A stretch of 64,000 nucleotides of DNA. Source: Rhineura floridana (Eukaryota > Chordata > Lepidosauria > Squamata > Rhineuridae). Below are positions 53,801 through 63,524 of this stretch, in pieces. The stretch covers positions 76,173,120 through 76,237,119 of the forward strand of contig NC_084482.1 in assembly GCF_030035675.1 (NCBI RefSeq), given 5' to 3'. Below the pieces are notes generated by a model. That model made no database searches. It was not told the DNA's origin and was given only the letters and a program-made list of their open reading frames with translations. Position 1 is the stretch's first letter. Every line of letters starts with the position of its first letter. The position numbers and the translations under genes are program-made.

Positions 53801-56800
53801 CTCTTCCTAGAGAACTCTGAGGATTTTAGCTCTGTGAGGGGATTAGGGGTCTCCTAACAATTCTCAGCACACTTAAACTATAGTTCCCAGGATTCTTTCA
53901 GGGCGGCCATGATGGTTAGTGGTATGAAGCTGCTTTAAATGTGTATTGTTGATGGGATCGCAGATAAGCCTAGGTAGGTGATGCTAGTTGTGACAGCTCT
54001 TTGGCTGAGGAAGACCTGATATTTATTTATTTATTTATTTATTTATGCCACTTGTATGCTGCCCCATAAATTAAAGTGCTCTCGGGACCTCAACAATACA
54101 TAAGTAAAAACAATTGAAATGGAAATCTAAAACCATTAAAGGGGGAGACACCTACAATAAATGCAACAATAAAGAATATGCCACACACCCAAAATTTCAA
54201 AAAGAACCCCAGACTACCGCCTAACTTATTTAAATATGAGACCCTGGCCTTGGCTTTCTTCTTTAGGGAACATTGTCTCCCATCTAGCTAGTGGTTGGAG
54301 ACTTGGTGGTCGAGGCGAGAGCCAGCCCTGCCGTGGCCATTTCTCCTCAACTTCATCCCGTCTCTTCTCTCTTGCCTTGCAGTCCGCAATGACATCCAGC
54401 ATGCTGGGGTGCAATACATCTTGGATTCTGTCATCCCACAGCTACTGGCAGACCCCAGCAAGCGTTTTATCTATGTGGAGGTGGCATTCTTTGCCCGCTG
54501 GTGGGGGCTGCAGACTGAAGACATGCGCCAGGCTGTGCAGCAGCTTGTTGCTGCGGGTAAGTGTCAGGGGCAGAGGGTGCCCGTTTCCCTGGCCCTCAGC
54601 TGGCTTCCCTGGGTCTCATGGGAAATAGAGGCAAATGCACACAAGAGAGACGTGATGTTCTTTGTGTCTGAGAGTGAGGGAGCATTGCTGTAGGAGAGGC
54701 AAAGGAGGGAGTCAGTGATTTACTTTTTTGTTTATTCATTTATGAATTCATTTCCACAAAACTTCTCAAGAATATAAACAGGAAAACCTCATTTAAGTAC
54801 AATACAAGTAAAGACTGGGATGCCTGGGCACCTGAGCCAGCGCAAAAAACATCCGGCAACAGAGAGGGAGATGAACAGGGTGGCACTACTTTCACTTTCA
54901 CTAGAAAGGTTGCCAAGTCACAGCCCAGAGAGCTCTCTCTGCTTCAGAGCCATGCCAGAGAAGGCAGGTGTAGCTTCTCCTGCTCTGCTCTTCCTGGCGT
55001 CCTCTCACTTCCCTCCTATCTGCTGTGGGGAAGAACCAGTGGATCCCAGAAAGGAAATAAAAACACCCGAGAGGCACCAGAAGTCAAACAAAACCCAGGA
55101 GAGGAAAAACCTCAAGGTGCCAATATCAGTAGGAAATCTGCCTGTGCTTTGCTTGAATATCCCAAAAGATGTTATTGTCAAGGTTTTCAAGATTGCCCTT
55201 GAGAAAGGGGTCCTGCTGGCCTGAAACATGTTGGGCTTGAATAAATATCTGAATGGTTGATATCCACACTGTTGTCTGCTTCAGGTTTGACCTTGGCAGC
55301 TTGAGGTTTTGCCTCTCCTGGGTTTTGGGGGGCAGAGCCAAGTGTCTTGCTTTCTCCACTAGGCAGGAGTGGGAGGGTGCAGGTTGGAAGATGTCATGAG
55401 TGGCAGCCTCCTTTGCACAATGGGGCCATTAAAGAGGCAGGAGGGTGCTCTGGGGTTTATGACCTGGCAAGCTGGCTTTTTGGCACAGCGGGAGGCCAAC
55501 TTATCATCCCTCCCTGCGTATTTCTATGTAGGTAGGTGCAGTCATTCTTGCCCTGCGTTCTTCTGCCACCATTGCCTGTGCTGTCTTATGGTCTGTCTTA
55601 CACCATCACACTGCCGTTGTGTTGTAAGGCAGTGTTCCTCAGCCTTCAGCCCCAGATATTGGGACTACAACTCCCATCATTCCTAACCATTCACTGAAGT
55701 GAAGCTGGCTAGGGTGATGGGAGTTGTAGTCTGGGAACCCAAGGATGCAGAACACTGCTCTGGAGGCTGTTCCCTGCAGAGAGCCTCCCGCATTTCCCTG
55801 TCGCACCCGATGGGAGGTTGTCGCTTCTCAGCTTCTATGTATGTGCACCTGTTGCTCTTCTGCAGGGTGGCAATGGAGGGTTGCCCAAGTCCTGTCTGTC
55901 CTGACTTCACAGCCTCTTTCTTTCTCGTCGCTCCTTGGCAGGGCGCCTGGAATTTGTGAATGGCGGTTGGTGCATGAATGATGAAGCAGCCGTACACTAC
56001 AGTGCAGTCATTGATCAGATGAGTCTTGGGCTCCATTTCCTGCGAGAGACGTTTGGTGACTGTGGCCGGCCCCGTGTGGCCTGGCACATTGATCCTTTTG
56101 GGCACAGCCGTGAACAGGCCTCGCTGTTTGCACAGGTCAGCCTGTGTTTCCAGGAGATATATTTTTCACACCCTGCACAATAACTCCAAGCATATATTAA
56201 GCATCCACACACGCACCAAAACGTAAGGTGCAGAAAAGGGCATTATTATCTTAAACTGGCCTTTTTGTCCCCAGGGTTGGGAGCTTGCAGTTACGTTAGC
56301 ATCCCCACCTCCAATTGCTGAGCACTTACACTCCCTCTCTTGTCCTTCCCTCAAGATGGGTTATGATGGTTTCTTCGTGGGCCGCATTGACTACCAGGAC
56401 AAGGCCCAACGTGAGGCCTTACGTGAGATGGAGCAGCTGTGGCGTGCGAGCGGAAGCCTGGATCCTCCTGTTGCAGATCTCTTCACAGGTGAACAAGGGT
56501 GATTTGTCAGGCCTATTCTTTTATTTGGATCTGGGGGGCCCAGTGTGGTACTTATAGGCACCGTGGCACCCTCAGGCACCACCTGTGGTGCCCACCAAAC
56601 TCCCCTAATCCCCCCCATTTTTTAAATTGAGGGTAAGGTTGGTTTGGTGGGGGATTGTCTATCTGTTTGGGGGGAGTGCTGCCTTAGTCTTTGGGCTCTC
56701 TATTTCTTTTTTGGGGTGTAGGTGTTTTGCCTGGATTGGGGGGGGCGCTGTTATTAGCACTGGCAGTTTTTCTTCTGTGCAATGAACATTTTGTGGTGTC

Positions 56801-59800
56801 CTTGACAGTTTCTTAGATTTCCAAATGTGCCCCTGGATCCAAAAAGGTTAGGGATCCCTGCCCTAACCTAATAGCAACAAAGTGGTTGAGTGCCTTCACA
56901 GCTGCATGTGTGAAGCTGTTCTTCCAAAGAATGCAAGTGTAAGAATAATCAAAAAATCACAGAGATGCAAGTGTTCTTGAAGATCCCCAAATCCACTGTT
57001 CTTCAACCTTGGGTCCCTAGGTGTTGTTTGACTGCAACTCCTGTCATCCTTGGCCTTTGGTTAAGCTGGCTGGGGTTGATGGGAGTTGCTGTCTGACAAC
57101 ATCCGGGGGACCCAAAGTTGAAGAAGATTGCCCTAATCTAACTTCTTGCTGTAACACAGATCTTAATTATGCCTGAGTACTTCCCTTAACCACCAGAACT
57201 GAAACCCCTACTTGCATATTCCTTTATTTCCTTCTGGGTCCTGATTCCTCCTGCTCACTCTCCCTTCAGGGTTGATGTATAGAGAGTTGGTTCCTCCTTG
57301 TCTCTTTCTAAATAAATGTCCTAGTTATCCTTCCTTTGTTAATAGTTAATAGTTAATCATTATGTTAATGGGGGGGAAGGGAATCATGACTAGCACACAT
57401 TATCCTTCTGGTTTCTCCTGATTGTCTCTTGGTAGGTGTCCTACCAAATGGTTACAACCCTCCCGTGTCTCTCTGCTGGGATCAGATCTGCTCTGACAAC
57501 CCCATTGTGGATGATGACAGTGATGAGAACAACGTGGAGAGTCTAGTGGCCTATTTCCTGGGGACTGCAGCTGCTCAGGTTAGAGCAAGGGGACCAGGGC
57601 GTGGAGTTCTGTCCTCAAGTGGCGGTGGCGGGAGCGGGGCTGATAATAGCAAAGATCTAAAGGAATTGCAGGCCTGCACACGGACTCAGGAGGAGATGGT
57701 GTTGTTTACATCTCCATTGTGGTGTTGGGATAGGTGGAGAGGTTTAAACTGCCCTGTTCATGCCAGTGCCACAAAGGGAATGATAATACCCGCCCCTCAG
57801 CTGATCTTCACAGATCAGCTGAGTAGGGGAGATTGTGTGCTTTTCTGCATGTGTGTGTTAGCACGTGTGCAAGGGGCATGTTTGTGAACATGTGTGACAG
57901 AGAAAATGGCCTCTTCTCCTATTGCCAACTCTGGCCCTGCCCACCTATCACTGGCACACAGCCATTGGAGGGTTGGCACTGAAGGAATGTCGGCCTCTGG
58001 GTCAAGAAGGTTACTCCCACGCTTGATGTAAGGCAACCTGTGGGAGCCATTTCTAACGATGGTGTATCACTAGCATGTTGGAAGTTGCCTTCTGCCAAGT
58101 CAGACTACTGCTCCACCTAGCAGTGTCTCTTCAGGGTTTCAGACGGGGGGGGGATCTCTCCCTGCCCTACCTCTACCATGAGCTTACTAGGTGGCCTTCG
58201 GCCAGCACTCTCTCTGGACCCGACTTGCCTTACAAGGTTGTGTTAAGGATTGTAATTAGATGAATGTGTGTGGCGTACTTTGAACCCTTGGTATGCAAAT
58301 GCTTTAACAAAGGGTGCCTCTTGGGGAAGTGGTGGCTGTTGTGGAGGAAGTAGACCCACTTACCAGCTCTCATCATTGCTCCCGTTAGGCAAAACACTAT
58401 CGCACCAACCACATTGTTATGACGATGGGATCTGATTTCCAGTATGAGAATGCCCTCCTATGGTACAAGAACATGGACAAGCTGATCAAGCATGTCAATG
58501 CACAGGTACTCCTGGTTAATATTTGTGGAGCCATACTTTGCACCAGTTAAAGTTTCCAGACTGTTTTCAAAGGCAGTCCCCCTGTACGGTACAACACATT
58601 CAGCAATCTAAACAGGAGGTTAGCAGGACATGGATCTCTCAGGCCAGGCTATCTCTGTCCAAGCAGAGTTGAAGCTGGCATACCACCTGTGCCTCTGGTG
58701 ACAAAAGTGAATCAAGCGTTGGACCTGATGCTTTTGCAGTAGGGTTGGGGAACTAGTGGCCCTCCAGATGTTGTTAGCCTTCAACTCCTGTCAGCCCCAG
58801 CCAGCGTAGACTCTGCTCAGAGGTGATGGGAGCTGGAGTCCATCTGGAAGGCTACAGGGTCCTAATTCCTACCTTAAAGGGACAGCAACTCCCTCCAGAA
58901 AAGGTTGACATCACTTACCTTGGTAGACAAACCACCCACTAAGAGTACCTCCATTTTGTCTAGACTGAGCTTTCTCTCACCCAGCCCTAGAATTGGGAAT
59001 GAGCCTCAATTTCCTTATCCACATTCCATCCTCCAGTAGCAGTATCTTCTTCCTTGGATCAAGGAGGATAATAGCTGTGTAGGCTATGATCTGGTGAATT
59101 CCCCAGTGTTTACATATACAGCAATTGCTTCTAAATGTCTCTTGATGTTGCCCTTCCCGTAAGTTATCCCCCTTCTCTGGCCAGCTCCCCAGCCATGCCC
59201 TGGGCTCTTGGATCCTAAGTTTCTCCTCCATTCGCATAAGGTCAGGCAATTTCCTGCAGCCCCCCACACCACTCCCAAGGGTCCCACCCCCAACCTCCAG
59301 GAGCAGAATTTCAGGGCTTGTAGGGGGAAGGAGGAGGTGGGATAGCCCATTTTCATGAATACGGGAGGGAAGTTGGTATCCAAGCCAGTATCTTTGGCTG
59401 TTGCACTCCATAGAGACAGAACTCAGACCATACCAAAAGAAAGCTAGAGCTGTATTAGTAGAGAGCAGAAGAGACCTGCAAGGAGCAAAAGGAAACTAGG
59501 CATTTCAGCCATTATGCCCACTCTTTATTATGTTGTCAAATCTTGGTCAATATGTCTTTGTACAGCCCTTCCGTCCCTCAGAGCATTTTTGCCTGATAAT
59601 TTCCTTGTTTCTCTCTTGCAGCAATTGTCTGGGAGTCGCATCAATGTCCTGTATTCTACCCCAAGCTGCTACCTGTGGGAGTTAAACAAGGCCAACATAT
59701 CATGGTGAGAGGGCTGGGCCTGGCCGGCTAGGCTTCAGCACCGCTCTTGCTGCAGCAGAATCATTTCCTATGGGGGCTAGTCTCCTCCTCCTCTTTTTCC

Positions 59801-62800
59801 CAAGCAGGTCCTTAATTCCATCCCTGTGAGATCATTGCTCAATTGTAGCAAAGGGGGCTGGGCTTAAGTAGCATGAGGGCTGGGCATTTGATGCGCCCCA
59901 GCAAGTAGCTGTCAGATTGTTTCTCCTCAAATTGCATTCCACCACCTCTCCAATGAGTCTTCTTTTTCTATAGATTGTTTCTAGGGCTAAAACTATTTAG
60001 TGCCTGTTTCCCACTGATGAACTGGAAGGCTTTGCCTGGTCCCCACACTCACATTCCATCGCTCCCCTGTCTCCTTCTAGCCTCTCCCCATGCCATACTG
60101 TGGCCATGAGGCATCACTTCTTACCGACCATCTCAAAAGGCGAGGTTGGCCCAGAGGCCTTTGAAGCAAGTTTTTTCTCAGTGATGTGGGGAACCTGTCA
60201 GATTCTTCAGTCTGGGTGTTCTGAACTTTTACCCTACTAAGAGTTTAGCCTAATATTTTACCCTAAAAGATTTTGGCCACCCTGGGCTCCTACTGGGAGA
60301 AAGGGTGGGATATAAATAAATAGATAAGATGTTCTGGGGGGGAGATCTGTTTGTCTTAGGATTGCCATGCAGATCCATTGACTAATCAAATATTGCCAAT
60401 TGGCCAATCAATTGACCATTTGTCACTTGGCAGTGACCAGATATTCCATTAAGAGTGCTGCTGTGTCAGTGGTTGCTTCCTTTAGAAAAAAAACATTAAT
60501 TACTAACAAGGTCTGGTGTGAAGCCAGCTTTGCACCCTAGACCTGTAGCAGTCGGGGAGTGGGGAACCTAGCAGTATATCAAAGTGCCTCCCACAGTAAT
60601 TAGTGGCAAAGGTCATTACTTAGGACATGTCATGACTCCACCTTGCTTGTTGCAGGACCTGGGAAATCCTCCCTCTATGTTGAAGCTTATGCTTGAGGAA
60701 CTGGCCTGCTGCTTACTTATCACAAAAAGTAGCTTTTGTTTTAGTAATTGTTATTTCTGTTTAATTTTATTTCATGAGTTGTATTTAATGACTGTTGGAG
60801 AAATATTTGACAATATTGGTCCAGTCAATTGATCGTATCTTTTTTGACCAGTCAAATGACCAACCCTAGTTTGTCCCCCCAGCAGCTTGGCTCCCGAGAG
60901 TCTCCCCAGCTGAAGAAGCTTACCATCACTGACCTAGAAGAGAGCATAAATGTTCATAGAGAGCATAGTTATTAGCAACATGGTAAATAATAATGAAGTT
61001 ACAGGGTTTTATGTGTAATCTGAACTGCAAAACAAGCTCATTCTATGTCAGTAAGCTACGTCCCAGTTGCTTTGGGAACATAGCAGGGCAGGATAAAAAA
61101 AGTTGCTATTATTCATTTATTATTTTATTTGTCCAACCAATGCAAATAAAGATGAGTGGTAAAGATTAGTTGCTTCCATATTATAAAGGGGGTGTGGGGG
61201 CTGATAGGCACAGGGGCACTCAAGTGAGTCCATGGCAGTAGATGGATTTGACCCTGGGTCACCCAGCTGCATGCTGTAGCATCATGTGCTGTGCTGGCCA
61301 CTCCCTTCTACTGCTCCCTGGCTCGGGACATCACTTTGAGGCGCAGGGGAGAGCGACGTGCCATATACAGATGCAGCTTTTGCCTGACTGAAGTCTGCAT
61401 TGGACAGGTCTGTGAAATATGATGACTTCTTCCCGTATGCTGATGGCCCTCACCAATTCTGGACAGGCTACTTCACCAGCCGTCCAGCTTTGAAACGCTA
61501 TGAGCGGCTCAGCAACAACTTCCTGCAGGTCAGTGCTCAATATTTTTTTTTTGGGGGGGGGAATAAAATACCAAAAAGTATTTCCCACAGGATAGAGAAG
61601 AGGCAAATAGCCAGAACTCCTGGGTTCTGGTTCTGCTTTTATCACTGACTCCTTAAGTTTGGGATTTGCCTGACAGGTGAGTATTTCTCATGCCTCTGAT
61701 GCTACTTTTTCACTTTTGCAGGTCTGCAACCAGCTGGAAGTGCTAGCTGGCACACAAGCAAATACAGGGCCTTACGGCGATGCCAACAGTTCTGTGCTGC
61801 GTATGTGAAATCACAAGGGTTTCAGAGGGAGGTTTCATCCTGATATTGCAACAAGAGTCAAGCAACAGCAGTAGCTCCCACAATGGCTATAAAAGGGCTT
61901 CAGTCAGGATGTGGTCAAATTTATGGATTATCTTGGAGAACAGGATTATCCACTTAGAAGGCGATAAGAGGGAGGTGGTTCCTGAGTGATGCTGTTTGAA
62001 TTGGGGCTGCAGCAGGCTGAGGGCAGCTGCTCTTTGCACATGCAAGCCAACCCTTAAGGATCCCATTCTGGTGCTATGTGACACCTCCGTCATTTTCTTG
62101 CAGGTCAGGCCATGGGAGTTGCTCAGCACCACGATGCAGTGAGTGGCACAGCAAAGCAGCACGTGACCAATGACTACGCCAAACAGTTGTCTATTGGCTG
62201 GGATGCCTGTCAGGTGCGTGCCGAACCAACAAAGCGACCACCAAATGTGTCTCTCATGCAAATGCATTTGTGAGTGTAACTGAATGAAAAGGTCTCAGAC
62301 AGCAGTCCTGGCTCTTCAGTCTTTCATCCTCCTCCAAGATTATTACTATGTTTTACCTAGATCTGTTTTTATTGCTCTGTATCCTGTTAGTTCTTTTTGT
62401 GAAATGTATGAAGATGTTCTGACTTGGGACTTTGACCTTCACTGGAGTTCCCCTCACTATGTTTCTGCACCATCTGGTAGCTTTGTGACAGGACTTGGAA
62501 ACTTACTGTTACCCTTTTCTCTGGCTTTGCAGATTGTGGTCAGCAATGCCCTTGCCAGTATTGTTGGAAGCAAAGAAAACTTCATCTATTGCACGTACCT
62601 AAACATCAGTGTCTGCCCACTGACTGAAATTGCCCAAACTGTAAGAGACTATGTTTTGGTTTAATCCCACATCCCATTGGACGCTTGGAATCTGTAACCT
62701 CCCAGTTTACCTCTAAGTGTTAAGGGCTGTGCTTTGGCATTGGGGAAGATCTTCCCTAGCCAGCTTCTCTCTGCAGTCATTCACGCCTTGCCTTCCCTTC

Positions 62801-63524
62801 CCTAACATGTTGCTCTCTGCCCTTGCAGTTCATGGTGATTGTCTACAACCCTCTGGCACGCCCTGTGGACTGGAACATCCGGCTGCCAGTGAATGGAAGC
62901 CATTACTCAGTTTCAGCTCCAGGTGGTCAGGCTGTTATGAATGAGGTAGGAAGCAAACAAACTCTGTTTCCCTTATAGCAGCAGGGACCATATCTGCATT
63001 GGGGGCTGCCCAGAAACTAAAGGTCTGGGGTGAATGGGGGGCCTAAGTGTTCACTGGAGATGGTACGCAATGTAAGACAACGCTCTTGCCAAAAAGTCAC
63101 AGTCCAGTCAACTGGGGCCTAATACTTCTTAAAATTTATTAAAATTAAACATTTGTTCTTGACCATTATCTCAGTGCCTCTGTACTCATTGGCCAAGAAA
63201 CTAATGTCCCATGTTGTGTGGGCTTTTATCACAACACTGAACTCCCTTGGGTGCTTGAAGAAAAGAATATCCTTGCTGTGGAATAATGAATTGTGCAAAT
63301 GATCTTTCCAGGTGATTCCTGTATCAAGTTTCACCCGTGCTGTGCGGCGTGATCGGGGTGATGCTGTCAATGAACTGGTATTCCAGGCATCTGCCCCACC
63401 ACTGGGCTACATCACCTATTCCATCTCCAGACTGCCTGGGAGGGACCCAGCACACTCCAAACTGCTGCAGAGGTTGCAGCATCAGCCTGGGACAGAGCAT
63501 CTTTCTTGGGCAATCCAGAATGAG
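46800..63524 (+). CDS. MAN2B1: MAN2B1, first fourteen coding exons (3' part outside window)
   Basis: Lysosomal acid alpha-mannosidase (glycoside hydrolase family 38), which cleaves alpha-linked mannose from N-glycans during lysosomal breakdown. Join: 46800-46877, 52660-52762, 54383-54556, 55942-56135, 56356-56488, 57436-57578, 58389-58505, 59622-59704, 61408-61528, 61722-61800, 62104-62213, 62533-62640, 62829-62945, 63312-63524. All junctions are GT-AG with consistent phases, giving 591 codons without a stop; the human protein has about 1010 residues. Zinc and catalytic positions are all present: PHTHDDVGW (His, Asp), [10 protein letters not shown] (nucleophile Asp) and [10 protein letters not shown] (His). 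The N-terminus is a signal peptide ([21 protein letters not shown]). N-glycosylation sequons are visible at NIS, NSS, NIS and NGS. Confidence 0.96.
47807..47849. repeat. (GA)n microsatellite
   Basis: About twenty GA units with one interruption, in MAN2B1 intron 1. Confidence 0.95.
47900..48010. mobile_element. Palindromic hAT-type MITE copy
   Basis: Arms ATTGTTGGACTACAACTCCC and its inverse ending TTAGTCCAACAACATTTG, with a loop; shares its core with the MITEs at 6723 and 10284. Confidence 0.65.
48972..49262 (-). mobile_element. Bov-B 3' end
   Basis: Reads [20 protein letters not shown] and [20 protein letters not shown] on the - strand, with the Bov-B 3' end and a GTT/AAC-type tail at 48972-49030. 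It is close in sequence to the 3' end of the copy at 42459-44243. Confidence 0.88.
49484..49812 (+). mobile_element. CR1 3'-end remnant
   Basis: Degraded phrases GATATGATAGCCATCTTCAA, TATTTGAAGGG, CATTAGGAAGGACTTCCTGA and GGTCCCTTCCAGCTCTA match the CR1 C-terminus and 3' UTR. Confidence 0.7.
50048..51382 (+). mobile_element. L2-type LINE, 5'-truncated, open reading frame
   Basis: An uninterrupted 355-residue C-terminal RT frame to 51118: [100 protein letters not shown] and [18 protein letters not shown]. The 3' UTR carries CCGCCCAGAGAGC...GTCGGGCGGG and the tail is compound: (GCTA)n, then (AAAC)n, then (AAAT)n up to 51382. The absence of stops indicates a fairly recent insertion in MAN2B1 intron 1. 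Confidence 0.9.
51264..51382. repeat. Compound microsatellite tail (GCTA)n(AAAC)n(AAAT)n
   Basis: About nine GCTA units, sixteen or so AAAC units and several AAAT units in succession, forming the 3' tail of the L2-type LINE. Confidence 0.95.
51450..51515. repeat. Palindromic CAATCC-type repeat remnant
   Basis: CTGAAACAAGTCCCACAG and CAATGGGATTTATC, with GTGTGCATAGATT, are decayed phrases of the family described at 9160. Confidence 0.5.
51935..52320 (+). mobile_element. Old L2-type LINE 3' remnant
   Basis: GGGCTAAGGTCTTTTCAGTG resembles the SRAFSV region of L2-type ORF2, and the end TTGCTGAAGGGTGGGTTGG with an AAATAAA tail resembles the LINE 3' terminus at 39200. Confidence 0.5.
52660..52762 (+). 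CDS. MAN2B1: MAN2B1 exon 2 (zinc-binding HTHDD)
   Basis: Reads [20 protein letters not shown] onward to QYFFG; His and Asp of HTHDD are zinc ligands in this family. Acceptor CTCTTTCAG, donor GTGAGT. Confidence 0.96.
53070..53335 (-). mobile_element. MIR-like SINE
   Basis: On the + strand: AATAGCAATAGATAGCGTTT, GGTTATTCTCTCCATGTTAT, GACTTCTCAGCCTACAGCTC and CATGCTCTTAACCATTATGC, the reverse-complement order of a MIR-type SINE with its tRNA head at the right. Confidence 0.55.
53645..53945. repeat. Large palindromic MITE-like repeat
   Basis: A ~300-bp inverted repeat: AGCAGTATCATACTACTTTA, AATCCTGGGAACTGTAGTTT, TGTTAGGAGACTCC on the left are mirrored by GGGGTCTCCTAACAATTCT, CTATAGTTCCCAGGATTCTT, GTGGTATGAAGCTGCTTTAA on the right. 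It lies in MAN2B1 intron 2. The family identity is not certain. Confidence 0.75.
54013..54190 (-). mobile_element. LINE 3'-tail fragment
   Basis: Seven or so TTTA units at 54013-54043 followed by reverse-complement 3' UTR phrases (TATGCTGCCCCATAAATTAA). Confidence 0.5.
54383..54556 (+). CDS. MAN2B1: MAN2B1 exon 3
   Basis: Reads [20 protein letters not shown] and [17 protein letters not shown]. Acceptor TTGCAG, donor GTAAGT. Confidence 0.96.
55629..55760. mobile_element. Palindromic hAT-type MITE copy
   Basis: GCAGTGTTCCTCAGCC at the left and GATGCAGAACACTGC at the right enclose GGGACTACAACTCCCATCA and GATGGGAGTTGTAGTCTGG. No matching target duplication was seen. Confidence 0.65.
55942..56135 (+). 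CDS. MAN2B1: MAN2B1 exon 4 (catalytic nucleophile)
   Basis: Reads [20 protein letters not shown] and [20 protein letters not shown]; the Asp of HIDPFG is the family nucleophile and a zinc ligand. Donor GTCAGC. Confidence 0.96.
56356..56488 (+). CDS. MAN2B1: MAN2B1 exon 5
   Basis: Reads [20 protein letters not shown] and PVADLFTG. Acceptor CCTCAAG, donor GTGAAC. Confidence 0.95.
57004..57130. mobile_element. Palindromic hAT-type MITE copy
   Basis: CTTCAACCTTGGGTCCCTAG and ACCCAAAGTTGAAGAAG are inverted ends around the ACTGCAACTCCTGTCATC / GATGGGAGTTGCTGTC core. Confidence 0.65.
57436..57578 (+). CDS. MAN2B1: MAN2B1 exon 6
   Basis: Reads [20 protein letters not shown] and [14 protein letters not shown]. 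Acceptor TTGGTAG, donor GTTAGA (weaker than consensus). Confidence 0.95.
58080..58260 (-). mobile_element. tRNA-SINE body and MIR-like fragment
   Basis: 58080-58165 (TGCCTTCTGCCAAGTCAGAC, CAGGGTTTCAGAC) matches the reverse-complement body of the SINE seen at 46310; 58170-58260 (CAGCACTCTCTCTG, CAAGGTTGTGTTAAGGATTG) is MIR-like. Confidence 0.5.
58389..58505 (+). CDS. MAN2B1: MAN2B1 exon 7
   Basis: Reads [20 protein letters not shown] and LIKHVNAQ. Acceptor CCGTTAG, donor GTACTC (non-consensus at +4 to +6). Confidence 0.94.
58740..58872. mobile_element. Palindromic hAT-type MITE copy
   Basis: AGGGTTGGGGAACTAGTGGC, CCTCCAGATGTTGTTAG and, inverted, CATCTGGAAGGCTACAGGGT enclose TTCAACTCCTGTCAGCCCC and GATGGGAGCTGGAGTCC. 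Confidence 0.7.
59622..59704 (+). CDS. MAN2B1: MAN2B1 exon 8
   Basis: Reads [20 protein letters not shown] and NKANIS, ending in two bases of a split Trp codon. Donor GTGAGA. Confidence 0.95.
60270..60330 (+). mobile_element. LINE 3'-end fragment
   Basis: CTGGGCTCCTACTGGGAGAA, GGGTGGGATATAAATAAATA match the L2-type 3' terminus at 39180-39240. Confidence 0.65.
61408..61528 (+). CDS. MAN2B1: MAN2B1 exon 9
   Basis: Reads [20 protein letters not shown] and [16 protein letters not shown], nearly identical to mammals. Donor GTCAGT. Confidence 0.96.
61722..61800 (+). CDS. MAN2B1: MAN2B1 exon 10
   Basis: Reads [20 protein letters not shown] and ANSSVL. Donor GTATGT. Confidence 0.94.
62104..62213 (+). 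CDS. MAN2B1: MAN2B1 exon 11 (QHHDAVSGT)
   Basis: Reads [20 protein letters not shown]; the first His of HHDAV is the remaining zinc ligand. Donor GTGCGT. Confidence 0.96.
62533..62640 (+). CDS. MAN2B1: MAN2B1 exon 12
   Basis: Reads [20 protein letters not shown] and [14 protein letters not shown]. Donor GTAAGA. Confidence 0.94.
62829..62945 (+). CDS. MAN2B1: MAN2B1 exon 13
   Basis: Reads [20 protein letters not shown] and GGQAVMNE. Donor GTAGGA. Confidence 0.95.
63312..63524 (+). CDS. MAN2B1: MAN2B1 exon 14
   Basis: Reads [36 protein letters not shown] and HLSWAIQNE. The next expected exon (homologous to HIRATFDPDTG in human) is not in the remaining 476 bases, which are intron. Confidence 0.93.

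Noticed and set aside
54820-55224. 134-codon frame in MAN2B1 intron 3
   Set aside because: No recognisable domain; the downstream CCTGAAACATGTTGGGCTTG phrase hints at a retroelement end, but the element could not be identified.
56550-56870. Complete hAT element in MAN2B1 intron 5
   Set aside because: The right end (GGTTAGGGATCCCTG) looks like a hAT terminus, but no matching left end or duplication was found; similar fragments occur at 16204-16330.
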